The notes beneath the pieces were generated by a model. The model was not told the origin of the DNA, searched no databases, and saw only the letters and a list, made by a program, of their open reading frames with translations. The position numbers and the translations under genes were made by a program. From an uncultured beta proteobacterium (GTDB lineage: Bacteria; Pseudomonadota; Gammaproteobacteria; Burkholderiales; Burkholderiaceae_C): 40,416 nt of DNA. The stretch covers positions 1 through 40,416 of the forward strand of contig CAIXNB010000053.1 in assembly GCA_903920695.1 (NCBI GenBank), in the 5' to 3' direction. How positions within the stretch are numbered: the first letter of the stretch is position 1; every line of letters starts with the position of its first letter. Positions 7,583 through 16,598 of this stretch are shown here, piece after piece.

Positions 7583-10459
7583 ATGAGCCAATTGCCGTAT
7601 TCCCTAAAACACGCTTGGAAAGCGGCCGCCTGCGCGCTCAGTGCCATTGCGGTCTTGGCGGCTTGTTCTGGCAGCGGGCCAACGGCTCAGTTGAGCGCGC
7701 ATTACATTCTGGCACCGGTCGAAGGCGGCTCTTGCTCACTTCTGAGTCTGGCTGGCAAGACCATCGCCGGGCCGGCCAGCACGCGGGCCGGCGTTGCGCT
7801 GCTGGACTTCTCCGCAAGCACCGGCATGGCCCAACTCTCCTGCGAAGGCGGCAGCTATACCGATGAGGCCAGCGGTACATCGATGCCAGGCCTTGCCTTG
7901 CGCTCTTACGTTGACCTGGGAACGCACAACGTCACGGCGGTTGTGACGCCGCTGACGGAGTTGACCGTGCGCACGCTTGGTGATTCCGATCCAACCGCCA
8001 ATTACCCGTCTTTGTCAACGGCGGTCGCTGCTGCCTTTGGCCTCGCCGGTATCGATATCAACGCACAGGTTCCCGACGATCTGGGAAGCCGCGTACTCGC
8101 CGACAGCAAGGGCAGCCGCTACGGCGCCATGTTGGCCACTTTGTCACAGCTGCAAAAGGATGGTTTGGCAGGCACACAAGCCTCTGACGTGATGACCAAT
8201 TTGGCAGCGGCATTGACCGTGCGCGGTCGCTTCAATGATGCCAAGCGCATGAATTCCGTCACCGACGCCTTGCAGAATCTGATGAGCAACAGTCGGCTGC
8301 AGACCCAGGTTGCCGACATGGCTGACAGCGTGTTGCGTGACATCTTCGAGCAGATGCAGCACCAGACGGTCGCCGCGACGATCACCTACATCGACACCGA
8401 TAGTTCCATGATGCAGAGTGGCGAGGCGGCGAGCACACTGTTTGCGGGTGCGGAATCGAGCATCGATATCGTGGGTCGCAATCTTCGCTTGGGGCTTGGC
8501 GTGACGCTCGGCGGCGTGAAATGCCAGTTGCACGACCTGCAAGCCCTTAGTGAATTTGACGTGCAGTCGGATGACGACTTGATGATCGCCGATTGTCCGG
8601 CCCGTGACGCTGGCGCGACAGAATTATTGATCGCGGACGGTGGCGATGTGATCTCGCGCACGGCCATCACGGTTGAAGACGCGGCCACCCCTATGATGGC
8701 GCGCGCCGTCGCGCCAGCCAAGCACGTCAATCTCGCCACGGGTAGTGGAACGGCCAACGTCACAGGCACGGTAACGGCCGTGGCCCCCCTGATCAATGTC
8801 GGCGTGAACGCCAAGGCCGGAGCCATGCCCGGTTCCCTGCGTTATGACCAGCCCACAACATTCGCAGTCAAAGGGGTCGTGGTTGAGTTACTCGATCTCG
8901 ACGCCAGTAATGCGCTGTTGATGACAACGTCCACCGACAAGAATGGTCAGTACCAGTTCCTGGGCGCAGAAGCTGGCAAGCGTGTTGTGGTGCGCGTCAA
9001 GGCCCAGATGCTCAAGACGCCGGACCCCGTGAGCCGGACCGGGCCCCAGTGGAACATCGCGGTGCGCGACAACACCAGCACGACCCATCCGAAGTCGATG
9101 TACACCCTCGACTCGCCACCCCTGACCACGGTTAACGGGGCGAACCTGGTCCCGATCCAGGCATCGCTGGGCTTTGACACAAACGGCGCCATGCTGTCAG
9201 TCAACGGGAAAGACCGTCAGTCCGCCTTTTTCGCAATTCTGGATGTTGTTTACGCCGCCGCGACCAAGCTGCAGGAAGTTGATCCCAACATCAATCTGGG
9301 TAGTCTGAACATTTATTGGAGTGTCGCCAATATCGGTTCCGCAGGCAGTTCGAAGCTGACGCATGCGGAAAACGCCGAGCAGGGCAATATCGTCAGTTCG
9401 TGTTACCAAAATCAAGGAACCTTGCCGGGCCTGTTCATTCTGGGGACGGCCGATAAAGATACCGATGAGTTTGACCGCGGTGTGATCGGCCACGAGTTCG
9501 GTCATTACCTGCAGGATATTCTGTCTTACAGCGACAGCCCGGGTGGCAATCATGCCAAGAAGGAATTCAAGGACGCCAGCCTGGCCTACGGCGAGGGTTA
9601 TGGCACTGCCATTGGCGCCTTGCTGACCGGCACGCCTTACTACACAGATTCCTTGGACTACCATCAAGGACTTGGCGCAGCAACCGATCTCAGCCAACCC
9701 ACCATAGCGGGTGTTCGCAAGGGCTTTTATTCCGAAGAATCAGTCGGCTACGTGATGTACACGCTGGGCAACATGGAGCAGGGGTTTGCCCGCCTTTGGC
9801 GTGCCGTCGCCGCGCTGAAGAACGAACATCATTCGGCCACCATATTTGCCTTCCTGAACCAGTTCAAAACGCAAAACCCCAATGTGAACATCGACACCAT
9901 TCTGGCGCAGGAAAACATCCGCTCGACCGATCCATTCGGTGCCCTGGCTGCGGGTTCGTCGCCTGATCCAGCCATTAATGCCAACGCCAGTGGTGCCGCA
10001 GATCTGGAAGTACAGTACCTGCCCGTTTCGCTGGCCGCTGGTGCACCGACGCCCGGACCTGAGATTGTCAACACCAGCACACCTTCATACTGTCTGACCT
10101 CCAAGCTCTCCAAGAAAGACGACCCGCCGGTCGCCTACGCCAATGCACTTGGCATGAGTCGCCGCTTCACATTCAAGTCCACTTATACCGGCTGGCTGAT
10201 ATGGCGGCCGCTCAATCGTCTGAACCAGGATTTCAATGTACAGTCACTGGCGCTCCACGCCCGCGAGGAGCGTGGCAACAATGTTAAGACTGAACAACTC
10301 GAAATCGAGATGACCAACAGCACGCGCAAACTCGAACTCAGTGCCATCAAAGTGACCGAAGGGCGTGTTTACTCATTAACGATGCGCGTAGAGCCAACCA
10401 GCATCTGGAATGGAAACACGTGCGGCAATACGCTGCAACTTTTGAAAGCGGCGATTTGA
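7583..10459 (+). CDS. Large lipoprotein with HEFGH zinc-metalloprotease-like motif
   Basis: A 958-residue exported lipoprotein; the signal peptide ends in the lipobox LAAC (Cys about residue 28). From the N-terminus I see a domain ending near residue 250 typical of Burkholderiales surface lipoproteins (PLTELTVRTLGD), an IPT/TIG-like beta segment around 285-360 (SIDIVGRNLRLGL), and a carboxypeptidase-regulatory/prealbumin-like fold at about 425-480 (VELLDLDASN, STDKNGQYQFLGAEAG). A catalytic-looking region follows, with GHEFGHYLQD giving His637, Glu638 and His641 of an HExxH zinc site. Downstream AYGEGYGTAIGALL (Glu671) could be the third ligand of a gluzincin. I do not recognise a named peptidase family. 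The start at 7583 is chosen over 7568 because AGGAG precedes it. A second lipoprotein gene starts two bases after the stop. Confidence 0.8.
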   Translation: MSQLPYSLKHAWKAAACALSAIAVLAACSGSGPTAQLSAHYILAPVEGGSCSLLSLAGKTIAGPASTRAGVALLDFSASTGMAQLSCEGGSYTDEASGTSMPGLALRSYVDLGTHNVTAVVTPLTELTVRTLGDSDPTANYPSLSTAVAAAFGLAGIDINAQVPDDLGSRVLADSKGSRYGAMLATLSQLQKDGLAGTQASDVMTNLAAALTVRGRFNDAKRMNSVTDALQNLMSNSRLQTQVADMADSVLRDIFEQMQHQTVAATITYIDTDSSMMQSGEAASTLFAGAESSIDIVGRNLRLGLGVTLGGVKCQLHDLQALSEFDVQSDDDLMIADCPARDAGATELLIADGGDVISRTAITVEDAATPMMARAVAPAKHVNLATGSGTANVTGTVTAVAPLINVGVNAKAGAMPGSLRYDQPTTFAVKGVVVELLDLDASNALLMTTSTDKNGQYQFLGAEAGKRVVVRVKAQMLKTPDPVSRTGPQWNIAVRDNTSTTHPKSMYTLDSPPLTTVNGANLVPIQASLGFDTNGAMLSVNGKDRQSAFFAILDVVYAAATKLQEVDPNINLGSLNIYWSVANIGSAGSSKLTHAENAEQGNIVSSCYQNQGTLPGLFILGTADKDTDEFDRGVIGHEFGHYLQDILSYSDSPGGNHAKKEFKDASLAYGEGYGTAIGALLTGTPYYTDSLDYHQGLGAATDLSQPTIAGVRKGFYSEESVGYVMYTLGNMEQGFARLWRAVAALKNEHHSATIFAFLNQFKTQNPNVNIDTILAQENIRSTDPFGALAAGSSPDPAINANASGAADLEVQYLPVSLAAGAPTPGPEIVNTSTPSYCLTSKLSKKDDPPVAYANALGMSRRFTFKSTYTGWLIWRPLNRLNQDFNVQSLALHAREERGNNVKTEQLEIEMTNSTRKLELSAIKVTEGRVYSLTMRVEPTSIWNGNTCGNTLQLLKAAI

Positions 10460-10461
10460 TC

Positions 10462-11070
10462 GTGTACCGCAGTCACTCACAGAAATGGGGCCCGGGCCTG
10501 CGCAGAGTGCTCACGGCTTGGCTAGTTGGACTAGGTGTCTGCATGATTGTGACGGGTTGCCAGTCAGATCAAGACAAGGTTGCCAGCGCGCCGACCGCCA
10601 TGCTGAAGATGGCGCCGCCGGCTGATGCCAGGCGAGTGGGTATTTGGCAAGGCGGGCCTGAACCGGTTTCGGGCAAGTTGTACTCGGGGATCGCGGTGTA
10701 CTACCAAGTGCTCGCACCTGTGGTCGGCAAACCCTTTGATCTGGTGCTGCGCTTTGAAGATGTCACGGGCGAAGATGCCAGCGTGCAATTGAGTGCCAGT
10801 GATGGCGCACGCCTGGTCGCGCAAGCAGGTGGATTGAGTTGGCGCCTGGGCGCTGGCCATGCGTCGCAACTGGTGATGAAAGTCATCGCCGCACCGGGCG
10901 ACAGCTACATTCATTTGATGACGTCGCAGAACGGGCGCCATACGGCACGCTCGATTGCCTTGTCCTTGCCCTCAACAACGGGCAAGCGTGCCGCCGGCTA
11001 TCGCGCTGGCGATGACAAGGATGCCAGCGGCGAACCGATTGTGCGCATGCAGGCTCAACCTCAAAAATAG
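10462..11070 (+). CDS. Small lipoprotein coupled to the metalloprotease-like gene
   Basis: About 202 residues beginning at a GTG two bases after the upstream stop codon, which implies translational coupling. The N-terminus has KWGPGLRR followed by a hydrophobic core and the lipobox VTGC (Cys about residue 34 from this start), so it is a lipoprotein. The mature part shows KPFDLVLRFEDVTGEDASVQL and DSYIHLMTSQNGRHTARSIAL, a beta-rich pattern without a family I can name. A GTG at 10420, inside the upstream gene, would extend it by 14 residues but bring no better RBS. Because of the coupling, an accessory, chaperone or inhibitor role for the upstream protein is a reasonable guess only. Confidence 0.7.
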   Translation: MYRSHSQKWGPGLRRVLTAWLVGLGVCMIVTGCQSDQDKVASAPTAMLKMAPPADARRVGIWQGGPEPVSGKLYSGIAVYYQVLAPVVGKPFDLVLRFEDVTGEDASVQLSASDGARLVAQAGGLSWRLGAGHASQLVMKVIAAPGDSYIHLMTSQNGRHTARSIALSLPSTTGKRAAGYRAGDDKDASGEPIVRMQAQPQK

Positions 11071-11181
11071 AGGACAAGTGCTGTTCGGCAAACGCCTGAT
11101 GAGCGGGAGGATTTATTGGGCGGCAGCGGCGCGCAAACCGGCCAGCCACATGATGGCGATGCTCACGATAATGGCCGTGAC

Positions 11182-12396
11182 TCAGACCTGCGCCGCCCGC
11201 AGCCGCAGTGAAAACTCCTGCAGCGCGGCAATACCGCTGTCTTGCGCGCGCTGGCACCAGGCCTGTAGATCGGCGGCGAGTTGCTCGCGCGTGTGCGAGC
11301 GATTGAGCCAGAGTTGGCGCAGTTCTTCGCGCATCAGCACCATCTTGTCGAGCACGGGCGAGGCGGCGCGCGCCAGCACAAGTTGCGAGACGGCGGCGGC
11401 GGGCACTTTTTCGCTGTCGCGATGCAGCCAGCGCTGCGCCGCCTTGAGCACACTGGCGTCGGCGCTGCGCGCCTTCATCGCCTGCAACTCGATCTTGAAT
11501 GTGCGCCGCATGTCCTTGGCATAGCCCGCCATGATCTCGTAGCGGTTTGAAATCAAGGCTTCCAGCGTCTTCTCGTCGGCCACCGCACGCACGTCGCCAA
11601 AAGCGAGCTTGGGCGGTGTCTTCTTCACCGTGGCCAGACGCATTTTTTGCAACAGGCTGATGTAGACCCAGCCGATGTCGAACTCATAGGGCTTGACCGA
11701 GAGCTTGGCCGAGGTCGGATAGGTGTGGTGGTTGTTGTGCAGTTCCTCACCGGCAATCAGAATGCCCCAGGGTGAAATATTGGTGCTGGCGTCGGGCGCT
11801 TCGAAGTTGCGATAGCCCCAGTAGTGCGCCGCGCCGTTGATGATGCCGGCCGCCATGACCGGCGTCCAGGCCATTTGCACCGCCCACACGGTGAGGCCGG
11901 CGGCGCCGAACAGTGCCAGGTCGATACCCAGCAACAAGGCCACGCCGCACCAGGAAAAGCGGCTATACAGGTTGCGCTCCAGCCAGTCGCTGGGCGTGCC
12001 GTGACCGTAGCGGGTCAGGGTTTCGGGCTTGACGGCCTCGGCGCGGTACAACTCGTAGCCTTGCAGCAGCACGGTCTTGATGCCGTAGACATGCGGGCTG
12101 TGCGGGTCGTCGGCTTGTTCGCATTTGGCGTGGTGCTTGCGGTGGATCGAAGCCCACTCCTTGGTCACCTGGCCGGTGGTCAGCCAGAGCCAGAAGCGGA
12201 AGAAATGCGAGGCAATCGGGTGCAGATCGAGCGCGCGGTGCGCCTGATGCCGGTGCAGGAACACCGTCACGCTGACCATGGTGACGTGCGTCACGGCCAG
12301 GGTGAATAACACAATCTGCCACCAAGACAGGGACAGCAGGCCATGGGCCAGCCAGTCGAGCACGGCGCTCAGGGCTGGCGAATCAAATGACAACAT
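11182..12396 (-). CDS. DesA-type fatty acid desaturase with C-terminal extension
   Basis: A 404-residue inner-membrane desaturase. The three histidine boxes that bind the di-iron centre are HRHQAH (48-53), HRKHH (85-89) and HNNHH (220-224), spaced as in acyl-CoA/acyl-lipid delta-9 desaturases. Hydrophobic segments lie at about 26-46, 64-76, 150-175 and 178-190. It should introduce a cis double bond into membrane acyl chains. Beyond about residue 290 there is a helical extension ending in LQAWCQRAQDSGIAALQEFS that resembles the C-terminal part of ISL3-type transposases; related betaproteobacterial desaturases carry it too, as far as I remember. The gene lies just downstream of the RsmB-like gene (32-base gap), so the two may share a transcript. 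Confidence 0.92.
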   Translation of the reverse strand: MLSFDSPALSAVLDWLAHGLLSLSWWQIVLFTLAVTHVTMVSVTVFLHRHQAHRALDLHPIASHFFRFWLWLTTGQVTKEWASIHRKHHAKCEQADDPHSPHVYGIKTVLLQGYELYRAEAVKPETLTRYGHGTPSDWLERNLYSRFSWCGVALLLGIDLALFGAAGLTVWAVQMAWTPVMAAGIINGAAHYWGYRNFEAPDASTNISPWGILIAGEELHNNHHTYPTSAKLSVKPYEFDIGWVYISLLQKMRLATVKKTPPKLAFGDVRAVADEKTLEALISNRYEIMAGYAKDMRRTFKIELQAMKARSADASVLKAAQRWLHRDSEKVPAAAVSQLVLARAASPVLDKMVLMREELRQLWLNRSHTREQLAADLQAWCQRAQDSGIAALQEFSLRLRAAQV

Positions 12397-12428
12397 ACTT
12401 TTTGGATCTCTTCACAACAAAATAAAAG

Positions 12429-13721
12429 TCAGGTTTTCTGCCAGACGGCGGCAAAGAAGCCATCGGTCTGGTGCTTGTGCGGCCACAGTCGCAGGTAGCG
12501 CAGGCCGTTCTCCCCGCCGCTGCACAGGCTTGCCGCCGCATCGACCTTGAGGCCGGCGAGCACCTCGCCGACATCGAGTGGCGTGAAGTCCTTGTTGGCT
12601 TCGTTGAAGGCTTGCGCCACGGCTTCGTTTTCCTGCACCAGCATGCTGCAGGTGGCGTAGACCAGACGACCGCCGGGCTTAAGCAGGCGCGCTGCGCTTT
12701 GCAGAATGGCCGCCTGCGTCACGGCCATTTCTTCTACCAGTTTGAGGGTTTGCCGCCACTTGAGGTCAGGGTTGCGGCGCAGCGTGCCCAGACCGGAGCA
12801 TGGCGCATCGACCAGCACACGGTCGATCTTGCCCGATAAACGTTTGACGCGCTCGTCGCGCTCATGCGCGATGGCTGCCGGGTGCACGTTGGACAGGCCA
12901 CTGCGCGCCAGACGCGGCTTCAAGGCATCAAGCCGGTGCGCCGAAGTGTCGAAGGCATAGAGACGCCCGGTGCTGCGCATGGCCGCGCCGATGGCCAGCG
13001 TCTTGCCACCGGCGCCGGCGCAGAAGTCGACCACCATCTCGCCGCGCTTGGCGTCAAGCAGCATGGCGAGCAACTGCGAGCCTTCGTCCTGCACCTCGAA
13101 AGCGCCACGGACAAAGGCATCCATCTTGTTGAGCGTGGGCTTGCCGGCAATGCGCAGACCCCAAGGCGAATACGGCGTCGGCAGCGCCTTGATGCCGGCT
13201 GCTTGTGCAAGCTCCTTCTGCACGTCGGCGCGCTTGGCGTTGAAGGCGTTGACGCGCAGGTCGAGCCCGGCGCCCTGGTTCAGGCTCTCGGCCAGCGGCC
13301 AGAACTCGGCGCCGAGCTGGTCCTTGAGCGGCTGCACCAACCACTCCGGCAGGTTGTGGCGGTGGCGCTCCATCAGGTCAGCGACGTTGATCTTTTCGCA
13401 CTGGTCGAGCCAGTTCTTTTCCTGATCGGTCAGCGCGCTGCGCAAGAAGTCACCCGGGCCATAAAAACCCAGGATCGCCAGGCGGCGCTCCTTCGGGCCA
13501 CTGCCCGAGGGCGCGTAGTGATCGAACAGCAATTTCTTGCGCAGCACGGTGTAGACCGTGCCCGACAGCGTGGCTCGTTCGCGCGGACCCAGGCCCCGGT
13601 TGTCGCGGAAAAAGCGCGAAACGATGGCGTCGGTCGGGTGGTCGAATTTGAGACTGAGCCGCACCAGTTCAGAACAGGCGTCAAGCAGGGCTTTTGGATG
13701 CATAGGCTTGGATTGTCCCAT
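12429..13721 (-). CDS. RsmB/NOP-family RNA (cytosine-5) methyltransferase
   Basis: A 430-residue SAM-dependent methyltransferase. The C-terminal catalytic half has motif I VVDFCAGAGGKTLAIGA (about 235-251), motif IV DAPCSGLGTLRRNPDLKW and motif VI YATCSMLVQENE. The two catalytic cysteines of m5C RNA methyltransferases are the Cys of DAPC and the Cys of YATC. The N-terminal half is NusB-like in position but not obviously in sequence. The likely substrate is 16S rRNA, as for RsmB, though a tRNA substrate cannot be excluded. ATG at 13721 has AGG a few bases upstream; an in-frame ATG at 13703 is an alternative. It is divergent from the efflux operon. Confidence 0.88.
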   Translation of the reverse strand: MGQSKPMHPKALLDACSELVRLSLKFDHPTDAIVSRFFRDNRGLGPRERATLSGTVYTVLRKKLLFDHYAPSGSGPKERRLAILGFYGPGDFLRSALTDQEKNWLDQCEKINVADLMERHRHNLPEWLVQPLKDQLGAEFWPLAESLNQGAGLDLRVNAFNAKRADVQKELAQAAGIKALPTPYSPWGLRIAGKPTLNKMDAFVRGAFEVQDEGSQLLAMLLDAKRGEMVVDFCAGAGGKTLAIGAAMRSTGRLYAFDTSAHRLDALKPRLARSGLSNVHPAAIAHERDERVKRLSGKIDRVLVDAPCSGLGTLRRNPDLKWRQTLKLVEEMAVTQAAILQSAARLLKPGGRLVYATCSMLVQENEAVAQAFNEANKDFTPLDVGEVLAGLKVDAAASLCSGGENGLRYLRLWPHKHQTDGFFAAVWQKT

Positions 13722-13879
13722 GTTGGCCTGATTGACGCTGCGCCCGACACAAGCCCTGGCCGACTGCGGGCCATGCGGGGCCTGACGGGTTTACAGTAAC
13801 TTCACCCGCCGGAAACTGATCGCCTAAGTGGCATGGCGCACAATCAATAACCACACTGGCCTATAGACTCATGTGAACG
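13722..13879. promoter_or_regulatory. Divergent intergenic region between methyltransferase and efflux operon
   Basis: These 158 bases separate the start codons of the RsmB-like gene (minus) and the NodT-type outer membrane gene (plus), so promoters for both should lie here. A TATAGACT element about 25 bases before the plus-strand start could be a -10 region, without a good -35 partner. No operator palindrome is evident to me. Confidence 0.35.
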
Positions 13880-15256
13880 ATGTCTTCCAAAAAACCTCCA
13901 TCATCGCTGTCTCGCCCAGGATGCCTCGGCCTGCTGGCTATGGCCATCGCACTGGCACTGCCCGGCTGTTCCACTTGGTCGCCCCCGACGCCGCAAGCCA
14001 CGACCGCGCCGACTGCGGCCAATCCGCTGGCCCTGTGGTGGCAGCAATTCAATGATCCGCGGCTGAGCACGCTGATCGCCCAGGCGCTGCAGGCCAACAC
14101 CAGTATCCGCTCGGCACAGGCCGCGTTGCAACAATCCCGCGCACTGCGCGACGTCAGCGCCGCCGGTCTGCTGCCAACGCTGTCGGCCTCCGTTTCGGTC
14201 CAGCGCGGTCGCGCCGGAGGCCTGGACGCCAGCAACAACTTCCAGGCCGGCTTCGATGCCAGTTGGGAGCCCGACATCTTTGGCGGCCAGCGCAGCGCGC
14301 TGAACGCAGCCGAGGCCGATGCGCAAGCGCTGCAGGCAACGCTGGCCGACGTGCAGGTTTCGGTGGCGGCCGAGGTCGCGCTGGCCTATGTCCAGTTGCG
14401 CGGCCAGCAGGCGCAACTCGCGATTGCCCGCAACAACCTCGCCAGCCAGCGGGAAACCCTGCAGATCACCGACTGGCGTGCGCAGGCCGGCCTGATCACC
14501 TCGCTCGAAGTCGAACAGGCGCGCACCGCCAGTGAGCAGACCAGCGCCCAGATTCCGCTGCTGGAAGCCGGCATTGCCAAGACCAGCCACAGCCTGGCGG
14601 TGTTGACCGGGCAACGACCCGAAGCGCTGCTCGGACAACTGCAGCAGGCGCAGCCGATCCCGCAGCCGCCAGCCAATCTGGCGCTCGACATTGCGGCCCA
14701 GACCCTGCGCCAGCGGTCCGACGTGCGCGCTGCGGAACTGCGCATCAGCGCCGCGCTGGCGCGCGTGTCGGTTGCCAACGCCGCGCGTTACCCGAGCTTT
14801 GCCATCGGCGGCTCGCTCGGGCTCAATGCGCTGACACTCGCTGCACTGGGCAACAGCGCCAGTCTGGTCAGCAGCCTGCTCGCTAGCCTGTCGATTCCAC
14901 TGTTCGACGGCGGCGCCCGGCACGCACAGGTGCTGGCGCAGGAGGCGGCGCTGGAGCAGGCACGCGCGAGTTACCAGGCCGTCGTGCTGACCGCCTTGCA
15001 GGATGTGGCCAACGCGCTGGTGGCCCTATCAGGCGACCGTGCGCGCCTGACCCATCTGCAAGACGCCGCAGCTGCCGCCGCCAATGCCGACCTGATGGCG
15101 CAACAGCGCTACAGCAGCGGCCTGATCGATTTCCAGACCGTGCTGCAAACCCAGCGCACGCTGCTCACCACGCAGGACAGCGTGGCCAGCAGCACGGCCG
15201 ACATCAGCGCCGACCATGTGCGCCTGTACAAGGCACTGGGCGGCGGCTGGAACTGA
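13880..15256 (+). CDS. NodT-type RND/MacAB outer membrane efflux lipoprotein
   Basis: A 458-residue TolC-like outer membrane factor. The signal peptide has a basic N-terminus, a hydrophobic core and the lipobox LPGC (Cys about residue 30). NPLALWWQQFNDPRLSTLI starts the family, followed by two copies of the outer membrane efflux repeat: ANTSIRSAQAALQQSRALRD with LPTLSASVS near the first, and AAELRISAALARVSVANAARYP with FAIGGSLGL near the second. A long periplasmic coiled-coil follows, with LQDVANALVAL and QQRYSSGLIDFQTVLQTQR typical of NodT proteins. It forms the exit duct for the three-gene MacAB-like pump directly downstream on the same strand. Substrate is unknown. Confidence 0.93.
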   Translation: MSSKKPPSSLSRPGCLGLLAMAIALALPGCSTWSPPTPQATTAPTAANPLALWWQQFNDPRLSTLIAQALQANTSIRSAQAALQQSRALRDVSAAGLLPTLSASVSVQRGRAGGLDASNNFQAGFDASWEPDIFGGQRSALNAAEADAQALQATLADVQVSVAAEVALAYVQLRGQQAQLAIARNNLASQRETLQITDWRAQAGLITSLEVEQARTASEQTSAQIPLLEAGIAKTSHSLAVLTGQRPEALLGQLQQAQPIPQPPANLALDIAAQTLRQRSDVRAAELRISAALARVSVANAARYPSFAIGGSLGLNALTLAALGNSASLVSSLLASLSIPLFDGGARHAQVLAQEAALEQARASYQAVVLTALQDVANALVALSGDRARLTHLQDAAAAAANADLMAQQRYSSGLIDFQTVLQTQRTLLTTQDSVASSTADISADHVRLYKALGGGWN

Positions 15257-15296
15257 TATCGCGCTCCTCGACCCCCCCTACTTTTCAGACCGCATC

Positions 15297-16598
15297 ATGA
15301 CCACCCCCACCGCCACCCCTGCCGCCCCATCCAGTACCGAGCTGCAGGACCTGCTCGACGAGGCGCCGCAGCGCATCTGGTGGCGCCGCAGCGTGGTCTG
15401 GGTGTCTCTGGTGATCGCACTGGCAATTGGCGCCGGCATCTACTACTGGCAGTCGAGTGCCAAGAGCAGCGCCGCGCCGGTCTTCGTCACCGAAGCCGCG
15501 GCGAAGGGCAACCTGACCCTAAGCGTTTCCGCCAATGGCACGATGCAACCCACGACCTCGGTCAACATCGGCAGCGAGCTGTCGGGCACCGTGTTGCGCG
15601 TGCTGGTCGATGTGAACGACAAGGTGAAGAAGGGCCAGGTGCTGCTGGAGCTCGACACCGCCAAACTGAACGACCAGGTCGCGCGCTCGCGCGCCGCACT
15701 CAGCGCCGCCAACGCCAAGGTGGCGCAAGCCGCCGCAACCGTGAAGGAAGCCAAGGGCAATCTGGCACGGCTCGAAGAAGTGGCGCGCCTGTCGGGCGGC
15801 AAGGTGCCGTCGCAGGCTGAGCTCGCCAGCGGCCGCGCCACGCTGGAGCGCGCGCTGGCCGATGAGCTCAGCGCCCATGCGAGCGTGGCTGATGCCCGCG
15901 CCGCCGCTGCCACCGATGAAACCAACCTGTCCAAGGCCTCCATCCGTTCACCGATCGACGGCGTGGTGCTGACGCGCACCGTGGACCCGGGCAACGCCGT
16001 AGCGGCATCGCTGCAGGCCGTGACCCTGTTCGCACTGGCCGAAGACCTGAGCAAATTGCGCCTGCAGGTCAATGTCGATGAAGCCGACGTCGGCTCGGTC
16101 AAAGTCGGGCAAAAAGCCAGCTTTACGGTGAGCGCCTACCCCTCGCGCAAGTACCCGGCCAAGATCTACCGCGTGGCATATGGCTCCACCATCACCGATA
16201 ACGTGGTGACCTACATCACCTACCTCGAAGTCGACAACAGCGACCTGAGCCTGCGCCCCGGCATGACGGCCTCCGCCACCATCACGGCCACCGAGCGCCA
16301 GGACGTGCTGCTGGTGCCCAATACCTCCCTGCGCTTCACACCCTCATTGAGCGGCGCCGCCAAGGCCAAGGGCGGCATCGTCTCCAGCCTGTTGCCGCGC
16401 ATGCCACAGGGGACGCGCAAGACCGCTGGCGGCAGCGGAACGGCCAAACAGGTCTGGGTGCTGCGCGACGGCAACGCGGTGCCGGTCAACGTGACGACCG
16501 GCATCAGCGACGGCCGCATGACCGAAGTCAGCGGTGGCGAGTTGCAGGTTGGCATGCTGGTCATCACCGACCAGCGCGCGGCAGGAAGCACCCCATGA
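15297..16598 (+). CDS. MacA-like periplasmic adaptor (membrane fusion protein)
   Basis: A 433-residue HlyD/MacA-type adaptor. One membrane segment at about 34-52 anchors it in the inner membrane. VNIGSELSGTVLRVLVDVNDKVKKGQVLLELD is the first lipoyl half (paraphrased at about 80-112); a long alpha hairpin rich in Ala, Arg and Glu follows; SIRSPIDGVVLTRTVDPGN is the second lipoyl half; then a beta-barrel and a membrane-proximal domain containing VLLVPNTSLRF. The ATG at 15297 starts a clean N-terminus 40 bases after the outer-membrane gene stop; an earlier start would overlap that gene. The last four bases overlap the ATPase start (ATGA), showing coupling. It should link the permease to the NodT duct. 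Confidence 0.92.
   Translation: MTTPTATPAAPSSTELQDLLDEAPQRIWWRRSVVWVSLVIALAIGAGIYYWQSSAKSSAAPVFVTEAAAKGNLTLSVSANGTMQPTTSVNIGSELSGTVLRVLVDVNDKVKKGQVLLELDTAKLNDQVARSRAALSAANAKVAQAAATVKEAKGNLARLEEVARLSGGKVPSQAELASGRATLERALADELSAHASVADARAAAATDETNLSKASIRSPIDGVVLTRTVDPGNAVAASLQAVTLFALAEDLSKLRLQVNVDEADVGSVKVGQKASFTVSAYPSRKYPAKIYRVAYGSTITDNVVTYITYLEVDNSDLSLRPGMTASATITATERQDVLLVPNTSLRFTPSLSGAAKAKGGIVSSLLPRMPQGTRKTAGGSGTAKQVWVLRDGNAVPVNVTTGISDGRMTEVSGGELQVGMLVITDQRAAGSTP

Noticed and set aside
11118-11181. Hydrophobic in-frame extension after the desaturase stop codon (IIVSIAIMWLAGL)
   Set aside because: About 20 codons without start or RBS; could be former C-terminus or chance, too short to call.
12864-13799. 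A 311-codon plus-strand open frame opposite the RsmB-like gene
   Set aside because: Complements the methyltransferase codons; no family resemblance.
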